A DNA stretch of 64,000 bases from Sepioteuthis lessoniana (GCA_963585895.1 OY757904.1:163975213-164039212); one strand, 5' to 3'; counted from the first letter of the stretch, positions 23,228 through 38,200 are shown. Numbers and translations are program-made. Notes: a model not told the origin generated them from the letters alone.

Positions 23228-26200
23228 CTGCCAAAGACAAAAATAAAAACAAAAAACAAAAAGAGAATCAATTCAATCAGTTCAACCAAAAAATATCAAG
23301 ATTTTATTTTTTAAGGTTTTCATATTCATTTTTAGTGTCAGTAAGATATCTAATAATTTCATGTTACCAATCTTTTTTGTGTCTTGTAAGAAAAACTGAC
23401 AAATCTAGAACCTCTTGAAAGCCCAAATTTGAAATGCTTCAGTTTTGCTTTTTTAGGAATCTAATTTTCTAATTTGTTCTCAGACAAAATTCCAAGCATT
23501 TTACTTCTATGATCTTAAGTTTGTTCTAATTTATTTATGTATTAAAAAAAATTCACATATATAAATTAAAATAAATAAAGGAAAACAAATGTTGATTTAA
23601 TTTTGATTCAGCTTTTCTCTTTGACAAACTCAATGGGAGTGGTGAATCAGGATTGAACTCCAATAAAAATAATATTTGCTATAATTTACAATCCATACAA
23701 ATTACAAGTAAACCTTTTAGTTTAAAAACAAAAAAAATTTTACTTTTAAATACAAAAATCTTGTCTTTAAATAGAAAAAAATCTTTTGCCTTTAAACACA
23801 AAAAATCTTTGGTCTTAATAGAAAATGATAGCAAAAACAGATCTGTTACTAAAGTCTCTCTAAAATGTTTTAATTCAAATTTGAAAAATACAATTTTGGT
23901 TAGAAATATGAAATCAACAGGAACTAAAGGCCTTAAAAACCAAAATTTGCAATCCGAGCTGAGTGGAATGATTAAATTGCCTCTAGATAAAATGATTCAC
24001 TTGCAACAGCCAACCACCCCCAGTTAAATTTGATGGCTGACTATTTAACTGTAAAAATGATGACAGAAAGAATCCATTGAACTGGTTCCATTCATTTGCC
24101 TATTGCGTCATTCCTAGCCAGACAACAGTGGTAACTGACCTTCTAAATTTCTTTTTAAAATGTCAACCATTGAAGCATCTCAACAATGAAAGGAAAATGA
24201 AAATGCAGTCAAGCTGGAAATACTGGGAACAATTAAAAAAGAAAAAGAAAATAATTATGGATTGATGGACTCCATAAGTTCTTAGGGGAGATGAACATTT
24301 CCTCCTTTATGACATCTCTCAAGGTAATGAACTTGTCAGGGATCATCTCCTCTCCAAGAAATATGTTGTACTGGGTTACATGGTGCCAGCAACATTTAGT
24401 ATCAATATAAAAAATCTTTTATGGGAATTTTTCAAGTGAAAAGTTAATAACATTAATGAAAAGAGTTAAGAGAGAGAAAAGGTTTTAGATAATAGCTATA
24501 ATTTCACTTGTAATTATTCAGTTAGAATATGCATTTCAGAATTTCTGATTCCCACTTGGATTATGAAAGTTTTGATAAGAAAACCAAGAAAAAATTTGCT
24601 GGTCTTCAACGACACTAGGCAAATATGCAAATGTAATTCTGTTTAAATATATGAATGCAGTCTTATTCAAATAGGTAAATGCAGTCCTATTTAAATACAC
24701 AAATGTTGTCCTGGCCAAATCTACAAATGCAGGCAAATATATAAATGCAGTTCTAGTCAAATATAGTGCAAAAAGTGTCTGATACAAAATGTCAAATGTT
24801 TATTTCAATACAACTTCAAGTTTAATTAAATTTAGAATAAAGAGAAATAAAGATACAGACAGAAGACTAACCAATCAAAAATTAAGGTCGAAAGAAAAAA
24901 AAAGAAAAAAAAAAGAAAAACAAATATTTGAAATATTCTGAAAAAAATAACTTGAAGGTACTACAATAGAGTGAAGTGTGATTAATTTAAAATATTCAGG
25001 GACAGGTAATCATCCAAGAACAAAATTAACCATTGCAACAGGAGTTAATATGATTTGTACTTCAATTATTAACTGGCAGATCGGAACCCCATGTCCAAGA
25101 AAAAAGCATTGCCATGAGACATTTGAAAACTTATAATAAACACGAGATAATAAATGAGTTGGGAAAGGGAACCATTGCAAATCAAGTAAATGTTTCTTTA
25201 TACTTTTGAAGACACTATTTGTCAGTGGAAATTTCATCATTCAGCCAAGTGTGGGCCTTGATTTAGATGTTCTTAAATTTCAGTTTGTGCTTCCAAAATT
25301 GTCTAGAAATTGAAGAAGAAGCTAAAAATGATAGGCAGAGAAATTCAGTAAGATTTGGAGGAAGTTGTAAGATTTGTTGTGCATAAACAGACAAGTGCTG
25401 AGGAATATAACAGTCTGAAAAGTCAAGGAAGGATTCCATCCATTATTAAGGAACGTCTGTTAATATTCATCAAAAAGTACTTGGAAAAAATCTCTGCGTT
25501 TCTCAAATAAATGTAATGTGGTCAAATGAAACCAAAATAGAATTCTTCAATGGTGGAAATATGAAGTTGTCTGACTTGAATCCCGTAAAGAATTTGTGGT
25601 GAAAACTGAAAGCACAAATTCAAGACATTTTGTTGATTTTAGTTATTTGTCATGAAGAATGAGCTAACATACCAGCTAAAATTTGTAAATTTGTAGCATC
25701 TTATTCTAAAAGATTATAATTTATGGTTACTTGTAAAGATAACACAAGCAAATATAAATGAAATCATTTTTCTGAATGTGTTAAATATTTGTCATGCTTC
25801 TTATTTTTTATCTTTATGATAACTTTTTATTGGTTAGTCTTGTGTCATTGCATTTCTTGTATTAATATTGATCTTTGTTTCAACTTTCATTAACTTTGAA
25901 ACTGTTCAAGAGCATAAAAAAGAAAATTTTGCATTTTGTACCAGATACTTTTTGCATTCACTCTATTTAGATTCAGCCATAGTTAAATATACAAAGGCAA
26001 TTCTAGTGCAAATTTCCCCCATTGCCACAAGCAGAAAATAAACAAAGATAAACAGAATTTTCTAAATAAAAGGAAAAATATTTTAGATAATCGTATCAAA
26101 TTATCAGATTATTGATGTATTTTAGTTTTTAGTGTCTCAAATGTATAAAATCTTTGAAAAATAAAGCCGTTGTGTTTAAGACGGTAGTAAATGTACAGGT

Positions 26201-29200
26201 AAAGTATAATAGCTGTTTAATAAATATAATTTTCATGAAAAAATAATGAGTAATACAAAAGCTAGATTAAAATTTCGATCAATGTTTACATATATTGTGA
26301 CAATAAACTTTTGGTCTGCTTCTATGAATACTAAATGACAAGAGTTGGTTTAAAAACTGATAAAAAGACAAAATCTTTTTAAAAAGTGAAAATAAAAAGT
26401 TTTATCAGTGAATCTATGCATCAATTAGAATTGGGTGTTCTTGTAGCAAAAGGGTCAACATGCTGGGCTGTGACATTTTGATGTAAATAAGTTTGAACAT
26501 CAGACACATTATTAGATTTCATTTTGAACAAATTCCCTTGGGAAAGGGGTATATATATCCCCCCCTCACCTTATTACTCCAAGCTAAAAGTTAAATAGTA
26601 CAACTACTGATCTAAAAGGATGGAATTGACATTAAATAACCCATAAAGATTGATATTCCATAAAAAAATGATGGATATTCTATTAATTAGCAAAACATTG
26701 TTGATAGAAAACTACAAACATTTCTTTTTAGAGTATTTTTCATATTGTGCTGTTAAGTTTGATACTTGAAAAATCTCAATTTGATGCAACTGCAGAAGGA
26801 AGGGGCAAGGGAACCTACCCTCTCTTAGAGGTGTTCAGAACATTTTAGCTTAAGAAGGTCTGATTTGTCCAGAAAGCAAATAAAACTGACATCTGTATAA
26901 ATGTCTCCGCATTCAGCAAGATGACCTGGAACTTTAGAAGAAAAAATCAAACAGAAATGATTCGTTCAACCTACAAACCCTCGGCTAATGGGCAAATCTT
27001 GATTAAATTTGGCAAGTGAATTCTCTTGAGCTCAGGGATTGTTTTAAAAGTATCTGCAAGAGGAGAGATATAGAGAGAAAGGCTCCATTACATTCCTCTC
27101 TTATTCCTGTAAGTATGAAGAACATTTTAGTTTGATTAATCAGGAGGGTTAAATTCATCCAGAAAACAAATAAAATTGTTATCAAGAAGAGCATTTCCCT
27201 ATGTATAGGGAGACTGGAAGTTTTTGGAAAAAAATTAATTAGACAAGACTAATTTGTACAGAAAGCAAACAAAATGAATTTTATTTTTATAAAATGTGTT
27301 TGAGCATATTATTTTTATCCTGAGCAATGCCAGCTTCTGTTATATCAAAATATTTTACTTGAGAATTTAAAAATTAAGAGGAAATGGGAAAATGCAGAAG
27401 CAGTCATTATTCTATAATTCCTCTGTGACAAACAGAACAATTTTAGAGTCACTAGTTTGTTTTTATCAATATATTCATGTGATAAAAGGGATGAAAAGAT
27501 AAAAATAATTGGCAAGGGATGTTTTTCAATTTTCATTTTGATTTTTTACATAAAAAATAATGTAACAAAATGATCCAAATATTTATAATTTTAAATTGTA
27601 GCAACTCTTGAAGCTTAAAAGTTTTGATTATTTTGGTTTGGTCAGGTTTTATGGCATATCAACCATTGTAGGTTATTTAATGCCAAATCCTCTTCATACA
27701 TATATATTAAGTAAGTAAAGTTAGCGACCATAGTCGAGGGTGACCCGAAGGCTCCCTTTTCGATAGCTACTACACCAAGGTGTAGGGGAGGGCGCTACTC
27801 CATTCCCAGGATTGCTCCACTTTACCCTTGAACCATACCTTATAATGCTGAGTGTTAAGCAAGGTGGTATCAAGTTCCATTTTTAAAGTCTTTGGTATGA
27901 CTCGACCTGGGATTGAACCCAGGTCTCCCGGGCCATTGGCGAACACTCTAACCGCTGGGCCAAATGAGCCAAAGCTCATTTTTTGCACACAGTTAAATGG
28001 TTTCAAGTATTTCTAAATAGAATAATTCTGTTTACTATGAATCATTTGTTTGCACACAGTTAAACAATTTCAAGTATTGCTATGTAATACTAAAAATTTA
28101 ATTTAACATCAGTCATTTGTTTGCGCACTGTTAACTGATTATACATATATCATTTTTGGAGGAATAGTTTGATGGTAATTTTATCTTTAAATGAATTAGA
28201 ACTAATTTGTTTGTATGCAAGTATTGCTATTGTTTCTAGACAGTTAAATAGTTTCAATTATTGCAATCTAACACAAATATTTCTATTTAAGGTTAGTTAA
28301 GTTAGTTCCCAGTATTATTATGTAATACAAATAATTCAATCTTGGCAAACAGTTAAAGAGTTTCAAGTGTTGCTATTTAACACTAACAATTCTAGTTATC
28401 ATTATTCATTCATTCATTATTCCTACAGTTAAATGGTTCCAAGTATTGCTATGTCTCACTAACAATTGGTTTAAACAGTTATTTGTTTACACACAGTTAA
28501 ATGCTTAAACAATTCTATTTTTAAGAAATTCAATTTAACAAAAGTTATTTGTTCGCACACAGTTTAGACATCAAACAGCTTTATAGATAGGACCCTGTCA
28601 GGTGCTAACGCTCCAAGTGAATGTGAATCAGGGAGTAATGAGAGTGAAGGGGTACTCCATGTTCAACAGAGCTCTATCATTACTAGAGCCTCACCATCAG
28701 ACTGTTTAGTGTTATATCCAGGACATTAGTGAGGGTGGGGGTTTTACCCCTGAACAGAGATGCAGTTAGTATATTCTACAGCCCCCCTCTGCCAACCAAA
28801 TACAATCAATTAAAAGGAAGCAAAAATTCTACTTACTTTTTTTTTAATGGAATGTTTGTGTCTTGGAACTGTGAAAACTGTGGCATGTTTGGCAAAACGA
28901 ACACTGTCAACTGAATCAACAGTGGCATACTGTGAATTCATGGGTACAACATCATCACCATTAAATGTATTATTATTGTTATTAGAGGTGGTGGTGGTGG
29001 TGGTGGTGGCAGCAGTAGCAGTAACAACATCTGTTTCTTTATACAAAATGTCATCTCCACCAATTTGAAAAGAGACCAGATTATCTGTATCTTGTTTTTC
29101 TCCATGAACAGGGTCATCTTGGGACACAATTGTGGAGACTGTTGTCAATTGTTCAGGGGTCAGTTTCTCCTCATCCTTTTCATTGACATCAATGATTACA

Positions 29201-32200
29201 TCAGATTCATTGCAGTTCAGAAGATGATCGACTTCTTGATCAATTTCTTTTTTCCTAAAATAAAAAGGAGAAAGGCAAATACCATGAAAAATATTTTAAA
29301 GAAAGAAACAATGCTTAGGTTTCTGCCTATTTGTAAATAAAAAGCTCAAATGCACACATTGATATGCATACACACTGAGTATTTTTCATAAGTTTTTGAA
29401 CAAACAATTTCTTTCTGATCATTTGGATTTGAGAATGAAAAAAATGAACATTACATAAAAAACCCCAAAAAACTTCTATTGCAATCAACATAAGAAAGCA
29501 TTCATAGTTCGTCATGTTATGAGGCTCTGAATGTTAAATTTATTGAAAATAATCTTTTTTAATAGAACTGAATTGTTTACAGGAAAAACAAATTTTTCTA
29601 TCCTTTAAAAATCTTGTTCAGAATTGATCAAAGAAATTGAACTCTAATGGTTCCAGCAATCTTAAAATAACTCGAAAATATTCGAGACCAATGCATTCTG
29701 TAAGGTAGCGGCAATAAGGGCAATAGAAAGTATTGCTCATAACTATTTGAACAAATACAAAATCTGCTTTTTATTGCTGAAAAATTAACTTGCCAGACAT
29801 GAAAAAAATTTTTGGTGGTCATCAAAATGGTCATCAAAGATCAAAAGTGAGTTAGACACAACAAAATAGTAAATGAAGGTTATGTGGTGATAGAGATGAA
29901 ACAATCAATCACATAATAAGCGAACGGAGTAAATTAGCACAAAAAGAGTATAAGACTAGGCACAACTGGGTGGGAAAGGTGATCTACTGAGAATTGTACA
30001 AGAAATTGAAATTAGACCCTACAAACAAATGGGAGATGGACAAACCAGAATCCATCCTGGAGAATGAGATGCACAAACTTCTCTGGGATTTTGAAATACA
30101 AACAGATCACCTAATCTTGGCCAGACAACCAGACCAAGTGATAGCCAACAAAAAAAGAGAACCTGCTGAATAGAGGACTTTACCATCCTAGCAGACCAGA
30201 GAGTGAAAAATAAAAGAAAGGGAAAAGAGTGATAAGTACCTAGACCTTGCTGGAGAAGTAAAAAAAAAATGATGGAATAAGAAGATGACAGTGATAGCAA
30301 GTATGGTTGGTTCACTTAGGACAATCCTCAAAGGATTGGTAAACGGATTGGAAGATTTGGAAATAAGGTGACAAGTAGAGACCATCCAGACTACAGCATT
30401 TTCAAGATTAGCCAGAATACTGAGAAGAGTCCTGGAGACTTGAAGAGACTTGATGTCATTCAAACTCCATTGAGAAACCATCAGCTAACACTGGTGTAAA
30501 AAATGTCTCATCTGAAGCAATAAAAACTATAAGCCAACCAAGAGCAGCAAAATGTAAACTTGAAATAAGAATGTTTATTGTTCCATATTTGTTCAGACAT
30601 GAAAAGCACAAAACTTGACTTGAGACATCTTGTAACCTGGTTTGGTCATGAGGGCACAACTATGTAACATGTCTTGGACAGTAATAAGCTAGTAGAGCCC
30701 ATCCCTCTTCAAGTCTATAACTGATTTGAATTCAGTTTTCCTTCTCCTGGATAGGTTGTGATACTAATGTTAAATAACTCATGCTGTCCTCCCTATTTAC
30801 CCCTAACTGGAAGGAGAATAATTGGATTCATGCCTTTCCCAGAGGTATTAGCATTATGTGAAATACAAAAAGCTTTTTTGAGATTTGAACTCAAATGGCT
30901 GAGTCTATTTGGACGATGATAATCGTTAAACCATAAACACCTCCAAAGAAAAGCAACAATTTGTAAAAACTGGAGAAACTGTTATTGCAGAGCATTACAG
31001 ACACCACATAAAAAATCTGACTGTTGTAATTGAAAAAAAATCTACAGAAAGAGAGGGAAGCCAGAAAGTCTGCTGCATGACAACAATTTGTCTACAAAAA
31101 AAATAACTGACCCCCCCCCCCCCAAAAAAAAAAAACAATGGAATTGGGAAACTCTTCTGTGCACTTCAAACTTGATACAATTGACTTATCATATTTCAGC
31201 TGATTTAGCATTCTTTATTTGGTGAGAAATTTAAATATGCTGTCAGTATTTAAACATTCATAGACAACTTTGTGTCAAAACCTGAGTTATTTTATCAAAA
31301 TAGAATTTTAAAAATCTTAGAATATAGGTTGAAGGTCATAGAAAATCAAGGAAAATATTTAAATGTTCAATATATATGTACTCATCATTTTTAAGTAATT
31401 ATAATAATTTTTATCGAGTAATTTTAATAAAAAAGTTGGAAACCAATAAAATATGGACTTATTTACAGCAATGGATAAAGATCTCAGTAGAATTGATACA
31501 GTAGAAAAATGAAATAATATACCAGCAGCTACTGTTCCATACAAAAATGCTTGTGTCTTAAAAATCCTTTAGAACAATGCAAACAAATAGAGAAGACAAT
31601 AAAGAATAATATTAGAAGCAAAAAGAATAAAATAAATCAGTAAAAATCATTAGACCCATTTTTTTTACAGGATCATTCATGAATTATGACAAGACACAAG
31701 TTTGTCACAAAGGGATTTTGGTATTCATGAAAATTAAATAAATTCATAAAAAAAAAGAAATCAAACTTTGTTTATTAATAACCAATTGAATTTTTTTTTC
31801 AGCCCAACAACACTTTTTGGGGAGAATCTTCATGGTCAGCTACAACCAGTGACTATTTTTATATTTCTCAACTATGTATCATGCCCCTCCCCAACACGAA
31901 AAAGCCACAAGTGATTTATTTAGTCTGAAAGAGTGTACATACATACATACATACATAAATTGATATAGACTTAATAAACCCGCATATGGCCATTATGAAT
32001 TTATTTCAGTTGGCTACTCCATAAGAGAAACCAACATCTTCAGATAGCCATCATATAAAGGAGAGAAACAAACATTTTAAAAATATTCTTTCAATGGATT
32101 AATTAAACACATTAAAAAAGTGTGTATGTGTGTATGTGTGTGTGTGTGGGGAAGATATGAGCTAGAAGTTGGTGTCAAAACTGGATGCAATGTAATTGTC

Positions 32201-35200
32201 TGGTGTCATGTATACTTATGTATCTAAAAAATTTTAACACATCTCACAAAACCTTCAGTAACTAAAATTTTGTCAATTAAAATAACCTATTTTATTTTAA
32301 GAAAAAAATCTGGCTATTTATCAATTTATTGAGGAAAACATGGTGATAAACATTATTACTAATATTAAACTTATCTTGTTTAGTTAAAAAAAAATTAGGT
32401 TTTATTTGATTTCCATTTAAGATTAAAATTTAGTCTTTATTTAATTTCTTAATATTTCTATATATTTTTTTAAATTCTAGATACAGCCATTCTGATTACC
32501 ATTAAAATCATTATTATGATTAATAATTATATTACCAATAATAAAAGGTAACTACCTAATGATGCTTATTATTTCCATCAGGTAAAGGTTTATATCTACT
32601 ATTGAAGCTTCCAGGAGTAGAAGATTTCTGAATAAATTTCCACTTAATTTGAGGAGTTAGGCCCCTATCTCTCAAACTCCAAAACCACCTTGATAGGGCT
32701 GTTTGATTTCTGAGTAAAGGGCTGGAAAAGAGTGTCTATGATTGTAGAACCTCTTTTTCTAATTTCCAGCTGAGATTTCAATATAAACTCTCACCTCCTT
32801 ACTATTTTCTGTGGGGAAAATACTTCCTTGGTGGACTACTTTCTTGGAATTACACGTTCCTTCAACAAAGTAATTTATTTGTTTGCTGATTATCTATGAG
32901 TGATTTGTCTATGAAATTCTTATTATGATAATAAATTATTTTAGATATATTATTCATCCAAGAGTAACTGATTTTTTTAGAGTGTTCCAATGAAAAATTT
33001 TATTCAATATGTTGTCCTTGTTGATATCCCTATCAATTAATGTAAGGAAGGACATGGCAATTAGTTTATAGAAAGTGGGGTTAGACCAGATTACCTTTCT
33101 TTTCCTATGCTTAGTTTTTTTTTATTATTCGTATCTTCATGTCTATAATTAATACTATCATTATTACTATTGCTGTTGTAGGTTTTGCAGTGTTCAATAA
33201 CTTTATTGTTTATAAATTGTTCCTGGTATTCTAGCTTCTAATGAAATCCACTTTTTTCAAGGGCCTCATTATAGATTCTAATATTTTCATCAAAAATTTT
33301 TTGTCAGAAGATAATTTATTAATCCTTATGTTAACAGCATTTGGTATATGTTTGATTATTGATCTGGTTAAGTTGGAGTTGACATTAATGTATGTAGGTG
33401 TCTGGTTATCTTTGCCTAAATGGTTTTAAAATATTGTTAGTTAAATTAAAGGTAATGTCAAGGAAATTAACTATTTTAAGGTCAGATGATATTTCAATTT
33501 TAGTAACTTGAAGGCTCTTATAATTTTCTTATGTATTTTCAATGTTTTTAAGCCATTACTATCTGGGATGAAGATGTGGGTTTCATCTCTATATAAACCT
33601 ACTTGCTTGAGGTCTGTTATCCTACTGAGAGTGTCTAATATATAAATATCAATCAAGCTGGCTATTTGTGCAGTCAGAAGCACTGATGGGAACGTCAAAG
33701 TTATCTGTGCAAGTTTTTATCCAAGTAGACCTATTAACAGTAAGAATAGACTTTCTACAAGTTAAAATAATTTGTATTTGCTCTTTAGTGATGTCTATAA
33801 AGTTCTTAATATGGTTTAGACTTTTTAATAATGTCTTTAGAAATAGAGGGCTAGAATTCAATAATATCCAATTGAATAAATGTAGTTCTACTTTTACACT
33901 TAAGATTTCTAAACCATTCTATTGCATGAAATAAATTTTTCCAAAGGTTGTACCTAAAATCTTTTTGTATTTTTGAAGATGATGTTTTAGAGAAAATGTT
34001 TAGAAACTAGGCCTAGTTCAGATTTTGATGGGTTTATTCATCTAGACTGTTGTTTGTCCTGGAAATTAGGTTTATGATCTTTAGATAAAATACAAATACT
34101 TTTTTCACTAATTTACCTATCCTGTCATTAACATGAAGTTTGCTAGGAAATGTAGCTGTGTCATTATGTAGCACTATGGGGGTAGGCCGCCAAAGCAGAC
34201 GAGTCTGTTTTGGCGCGAAACCAGACAAAGGATTCTTGGACAAAAAAATCTTGCCGTATCCGGAAGTGGTACAGGGAGGCGAATGAGAGTTGACGACGCG
34301 ACCCAGAGAGAGGCAGTTGGTGGTTGGACAGGAGAGAGGAGAGTTGGTGACAGGAGAGAGCAGAGTTGGTGGCTGGAGAGCAGAGAGTTGGTAGTTGGAC
34401 AGGAGAGAGGAGAGTTGGTGGCAGGAGAGCAGAGAGCGAGTTGCGGCTGGAGACCACGGAGGGGCAGTCAACACCGGACACCGAGCAGAGAGGCGAGGAG
34501 ACAAGATAGGGTCCAGTGAAGAAGAGTCTCAAGATGTCTGATTCCAGTAGCATTGTGGAATTTTCGCTAGTAACCCACGCTAGCGTTAGTCCATATCATC
34601 TACTATCAGGAATGCACATGCATGTAGTGTTGCATACCTTCCTCTGCTCTTGGTAACCCCAAGCTTTGTTTGTTCGTTTGTCTTTCTATTTTCTCCTGTC
34701 TCCCTCGATCGTATTCTTGTGTGTAGGTAAAGAAATGTGCGTTACCCCCTCAGCCACTAGTTGATCACCGGCCGACTAAGAAGTGAAATGGTTAGAAGAC
34801 TGAGAGAGATAATGCGGGGGGGTGAGGGGGTAACGTTTCACAATGGTGCCGTGACCAGGATGAAAAAAAACCTGATAAAAAAAAATAGGAATGAATCGAG
34901 GGATGAAGGAGTCGGGAAGCGAGCGGACGAAGAAGAACGAAAAAAAAAAAAAAATGCAATAAGGACCCTGCGAGCAACGAGAAAAGAAAAGAAGGAAAAA
35001 GAAAACGAAAGAAACAAAGAAAAAGAAAAAAAAAGATTGAAAAGGAAGAAATCTACAAAGGTAGGAATACACATTCCCCACCCACCTGCACTCGAATATA
35101 AGAACAAAAAAAAAAATTTTTTTAGATTAAGGATATCTAAAATGTAGAGAGAAAAAAAAAAAAAAGAACCCAAGTAATCTATTTCGTTTGTGTGTGTGTG

Positions 35201-38200
35201 TGTATGTATGTTTAAGCCCCTCATAACTGCTGATTTTTTTTGTTGTATTTTTGTTAGAAGGGAAAGAAAGAATTTATTCCCCTACCCTCCTCGCACACTT
35301 ATCTTGACCAGTAGAATTCAAATGATTTTTTTTTTTGCGTAGCAGTTTCCATAGTATAATCATCCTTAAGTGATAGGACCAGTGGCTTAAAAAAAAATAT
35401 TGTCCCTTCTGGGAAGTTTTATAGTAATTTTTTTTTATGCTGGAAAGGTGATAAGTCACCGATTAAAAAAAAGAAAGATTTGTTAGATTAAGGAAATTTT
35501 AAGATGTAGAAAAAAAAAACAAGTAATCTATTTCGTTTTGTGTGTGTGTGTGTGTGTGTATGTTTAACCCCTTAGCTGCTGATAATTTTTGTTGTATTTT
35601 TGTTAGAAGGTAAGGGAAGGTCTTCTTCCCCTACCCGCTTTTCACACTTAACTTGACCGGTAGAATTCAAATGCTTTTTTTTTCCTTCTTCGTAGCAGTT
35701 TCACATAGTAATTTTTATACTTAAGTGTTAGGACCAGTGGCTTAAGAAAGAAAGTTAGTCAGTTCTGGGAAGTTTTATAGTAATTTATTTTATGCTGGAA
35801 AGGTGATAAGTCACCGATTAAAAAAAAAAAAATTTTTTTTTGCTGCAAGGTTCACTAAAAGAAAAAAAAAATTGTGGTATTTCAAAACCCCAGAGAAATT
35901 CGAGAGAAAGTGAGATTTCTAGGTTAAAATCGACTGGTCAAAGTCGGATCATCCGAGTGCAGAGGGTAGAAGGTGGAGGAAAGCTTCTACCACAAAAACA
36001 AAAAAAAAAATGGAAAATATAAAAAAAAATAAAAAATAAAAATAAAAATGGCGGAAAAATTTGAACAAAGAAAAAGAAGGAAGAACAGATAAAGTCATGA
36101 AAAAGAAAGAAAAAAAAAAAAAGAAAGAAAAAGAGAGAACGAAAAGTAGAAAGAAAGAAAGATTGCTAGGGAATTTTTGTCACTGCATCCATGCCTGTCT
36201 CAGTTAAAAAAAAAAAAAAAAGTAAACTTTGGATTTTAGGAAGAAAAGGTGTTTGTTTTTTGTGGATTTAAAAAAAAAAACGGTTGGAAGCAAACGCTAT
36301 CCCCTCCCACACCACCCCCGGTAGAGGGAAGAATTCAAGTGGACAGGAGAGAAGGAAAGTAAGACGCAAAGAGAAATGGTGGAAGTGGGCAGAGATCTCA
36401 AGGGAAGAGAGACAAGGGTTAGAAGGTGGATGCGTGACAGATTCCTTCAGAACAATTTTATTTTATATAATTGTCAATTGTAGTTATTTTATTTTTTCTT
36501 TTTTTTTGTCTGTGAATTGTTTATTATTAATTTTTTTTTTGTTTAACTTGTGTGGATTTTTTTGCTATCCTTTGTTTTTGTTGTTTGTTTGTTTTTTTTG
36601 TTATACTTGCCTTGTTTTTTGTTGGTTTTGGGGACTGGGCTTACCGTGTCATTTGCTTTGTTTATTGTTATTTGTTTATTTCATTTTATTTTTTTAAATT
36701 TATTTTTATTTTTTATTTTTGTTTTACCTTCATGGATTTTCTGGGTTTATTTTTCGTAAGTTTAACTGCTCTTGGCACTTCTTCACTTCGTCTGATCGTG
36801 TTCCCCTGGGGGGGTTGGGTGCACGGGAGCCCAGTTTCGCGGACTGGTATCGAGGGGTAGTAAGTTATACAAGTGATGATTTGGGAGGGCGAGTGGCCTG
36901 GTTGACATGGAATTGATGAAATGGTACCGAGGAAACGGTTGACGATGGGTTGGGAAGACGATACCTGGGCGCGGGGCGGTGTCTGGTTGCTCCTCCCCCC
37001 TGGCTGGTCATGGCTGGACGATCTGGGAGATGGTGTCAATTGCTTTGTTTTTTTGTTTTTTTTCTCTTATCTTTTGAAAATCCATGGTGATTGATGGCTG
37101 AGAGACTTGTTTTGTTTGTTGCAGGGGGCAGTGAAGGCCCCCATGTTGGGAAGTGAATTCCACAGTGCTTTCTGGAACATTATTCCTGTTACGACACCGA
37201 TCGAACTGCGGAGATTACTGATGCTCCCACGTCGTAAGGAAAGGGGGGGAGACAAGTCCAAAAATACTCCTGAATTGTTGGGTAGGGGTGGTTAAAATTC
37301 CCCTGTGTTCTGATGGGTTGAAGAATGGGGTGAAATGTTCGAAAATTGAATAATGTTGGAGGTGAATGGAAAAATCCTCCTGAAATTGTTGGGTAGGGGT
37401 GGTTAAAATTCCCCTGTGTTCTGTTGGGTGGGGGCGGGGCGAATTGAAGAAAAATTGAATACTGTTGGAGGTGAATCGAAAAGTCCTATTGGAATGAAGA
37501 ATAGGGATGAGTCAGGAGACCCCAGAATTGTTCACAGGAGAGCAAGGTGGAAGAGCTGAATCCAGCAATATTTTTTTTATTTTTTAAAAAATTTTTTTTT
37601 TATGTGTATGATGATATGGTGTTGTTATATTATTTATTATTTTTTTTTAGGGGACGACCGAACCCCTTTAAAATTTTGTAAGTTCGGTTTTTACTTCCTG
37701 TAAATGTTCTTGTTTTTTTGCTTGTTGTTAAATCGTGTTGTAATTTATTGAGAATAAATGACAAGGGTAAGAGAGGGAGGTATGTAGCACTATGGGGGTA
37801 GGCCGCCAAAGCAGACGAGTCTGTTTTGGCGCGAAACCAGACAAAGGATTCTTGGACAAAAAAATCTCGCCGTATCCGGAAGTGGTACGGGGAGGCGAAT
37901 GAGAGTTGACGACGCGACCCAGAGAGAGGCAGTTGGTAGTTGGACAGGAGAGAGGAGAGTTGGTGACAGGAGAGAGCAGAGTTGGTGGCAGGAGAGCAGA
38001 GAGCGAGTTGCGGCTGGAGACCACGGAGGGGCAGTCAACACCGGACACCGAGCAGAGAGGCGAGGAGACAAGATAGGGTCCAGTGAAGAAGAGTCTCAAG
38101 ATGTCTGATTCCAGTAGCATTGTGGAATTTTCGCTAGTAACCCACGCTAGCGTTAGTCCATATCATCTACTATCAGGAATGCACATGCATGTAGTGTTGC

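Noticed and set aside
23653-24027. 124-residue Lys/Asn-rich frame
   Set aside because: A-rich intron sequence with local internal repetition and no family resemblance.
27905-27975. tRNA gene
   Set aside because: The A and B boxes belong to a SINE head; no full cloverleaf is supported and the body continues into SINE sequence.
30980-31110. Possible transposase fragment (KPESLLHDNN-like)
   Set aside because: Match too short and without neighbouring signatures.
34034-34553. Ser/Pro/Leu-rich minus-strand open frames
   Set aside because: Antisense reading of the GA-rich tandem block in the LTR, repeated in the other LTR.
36284-36860. Hydrophobic open frames inside the LTR element
   Set aside because: T-rich low-complexity sequence giving Phe/Leu runs; no resemblance to capsid, envelope or enzyme proteins.
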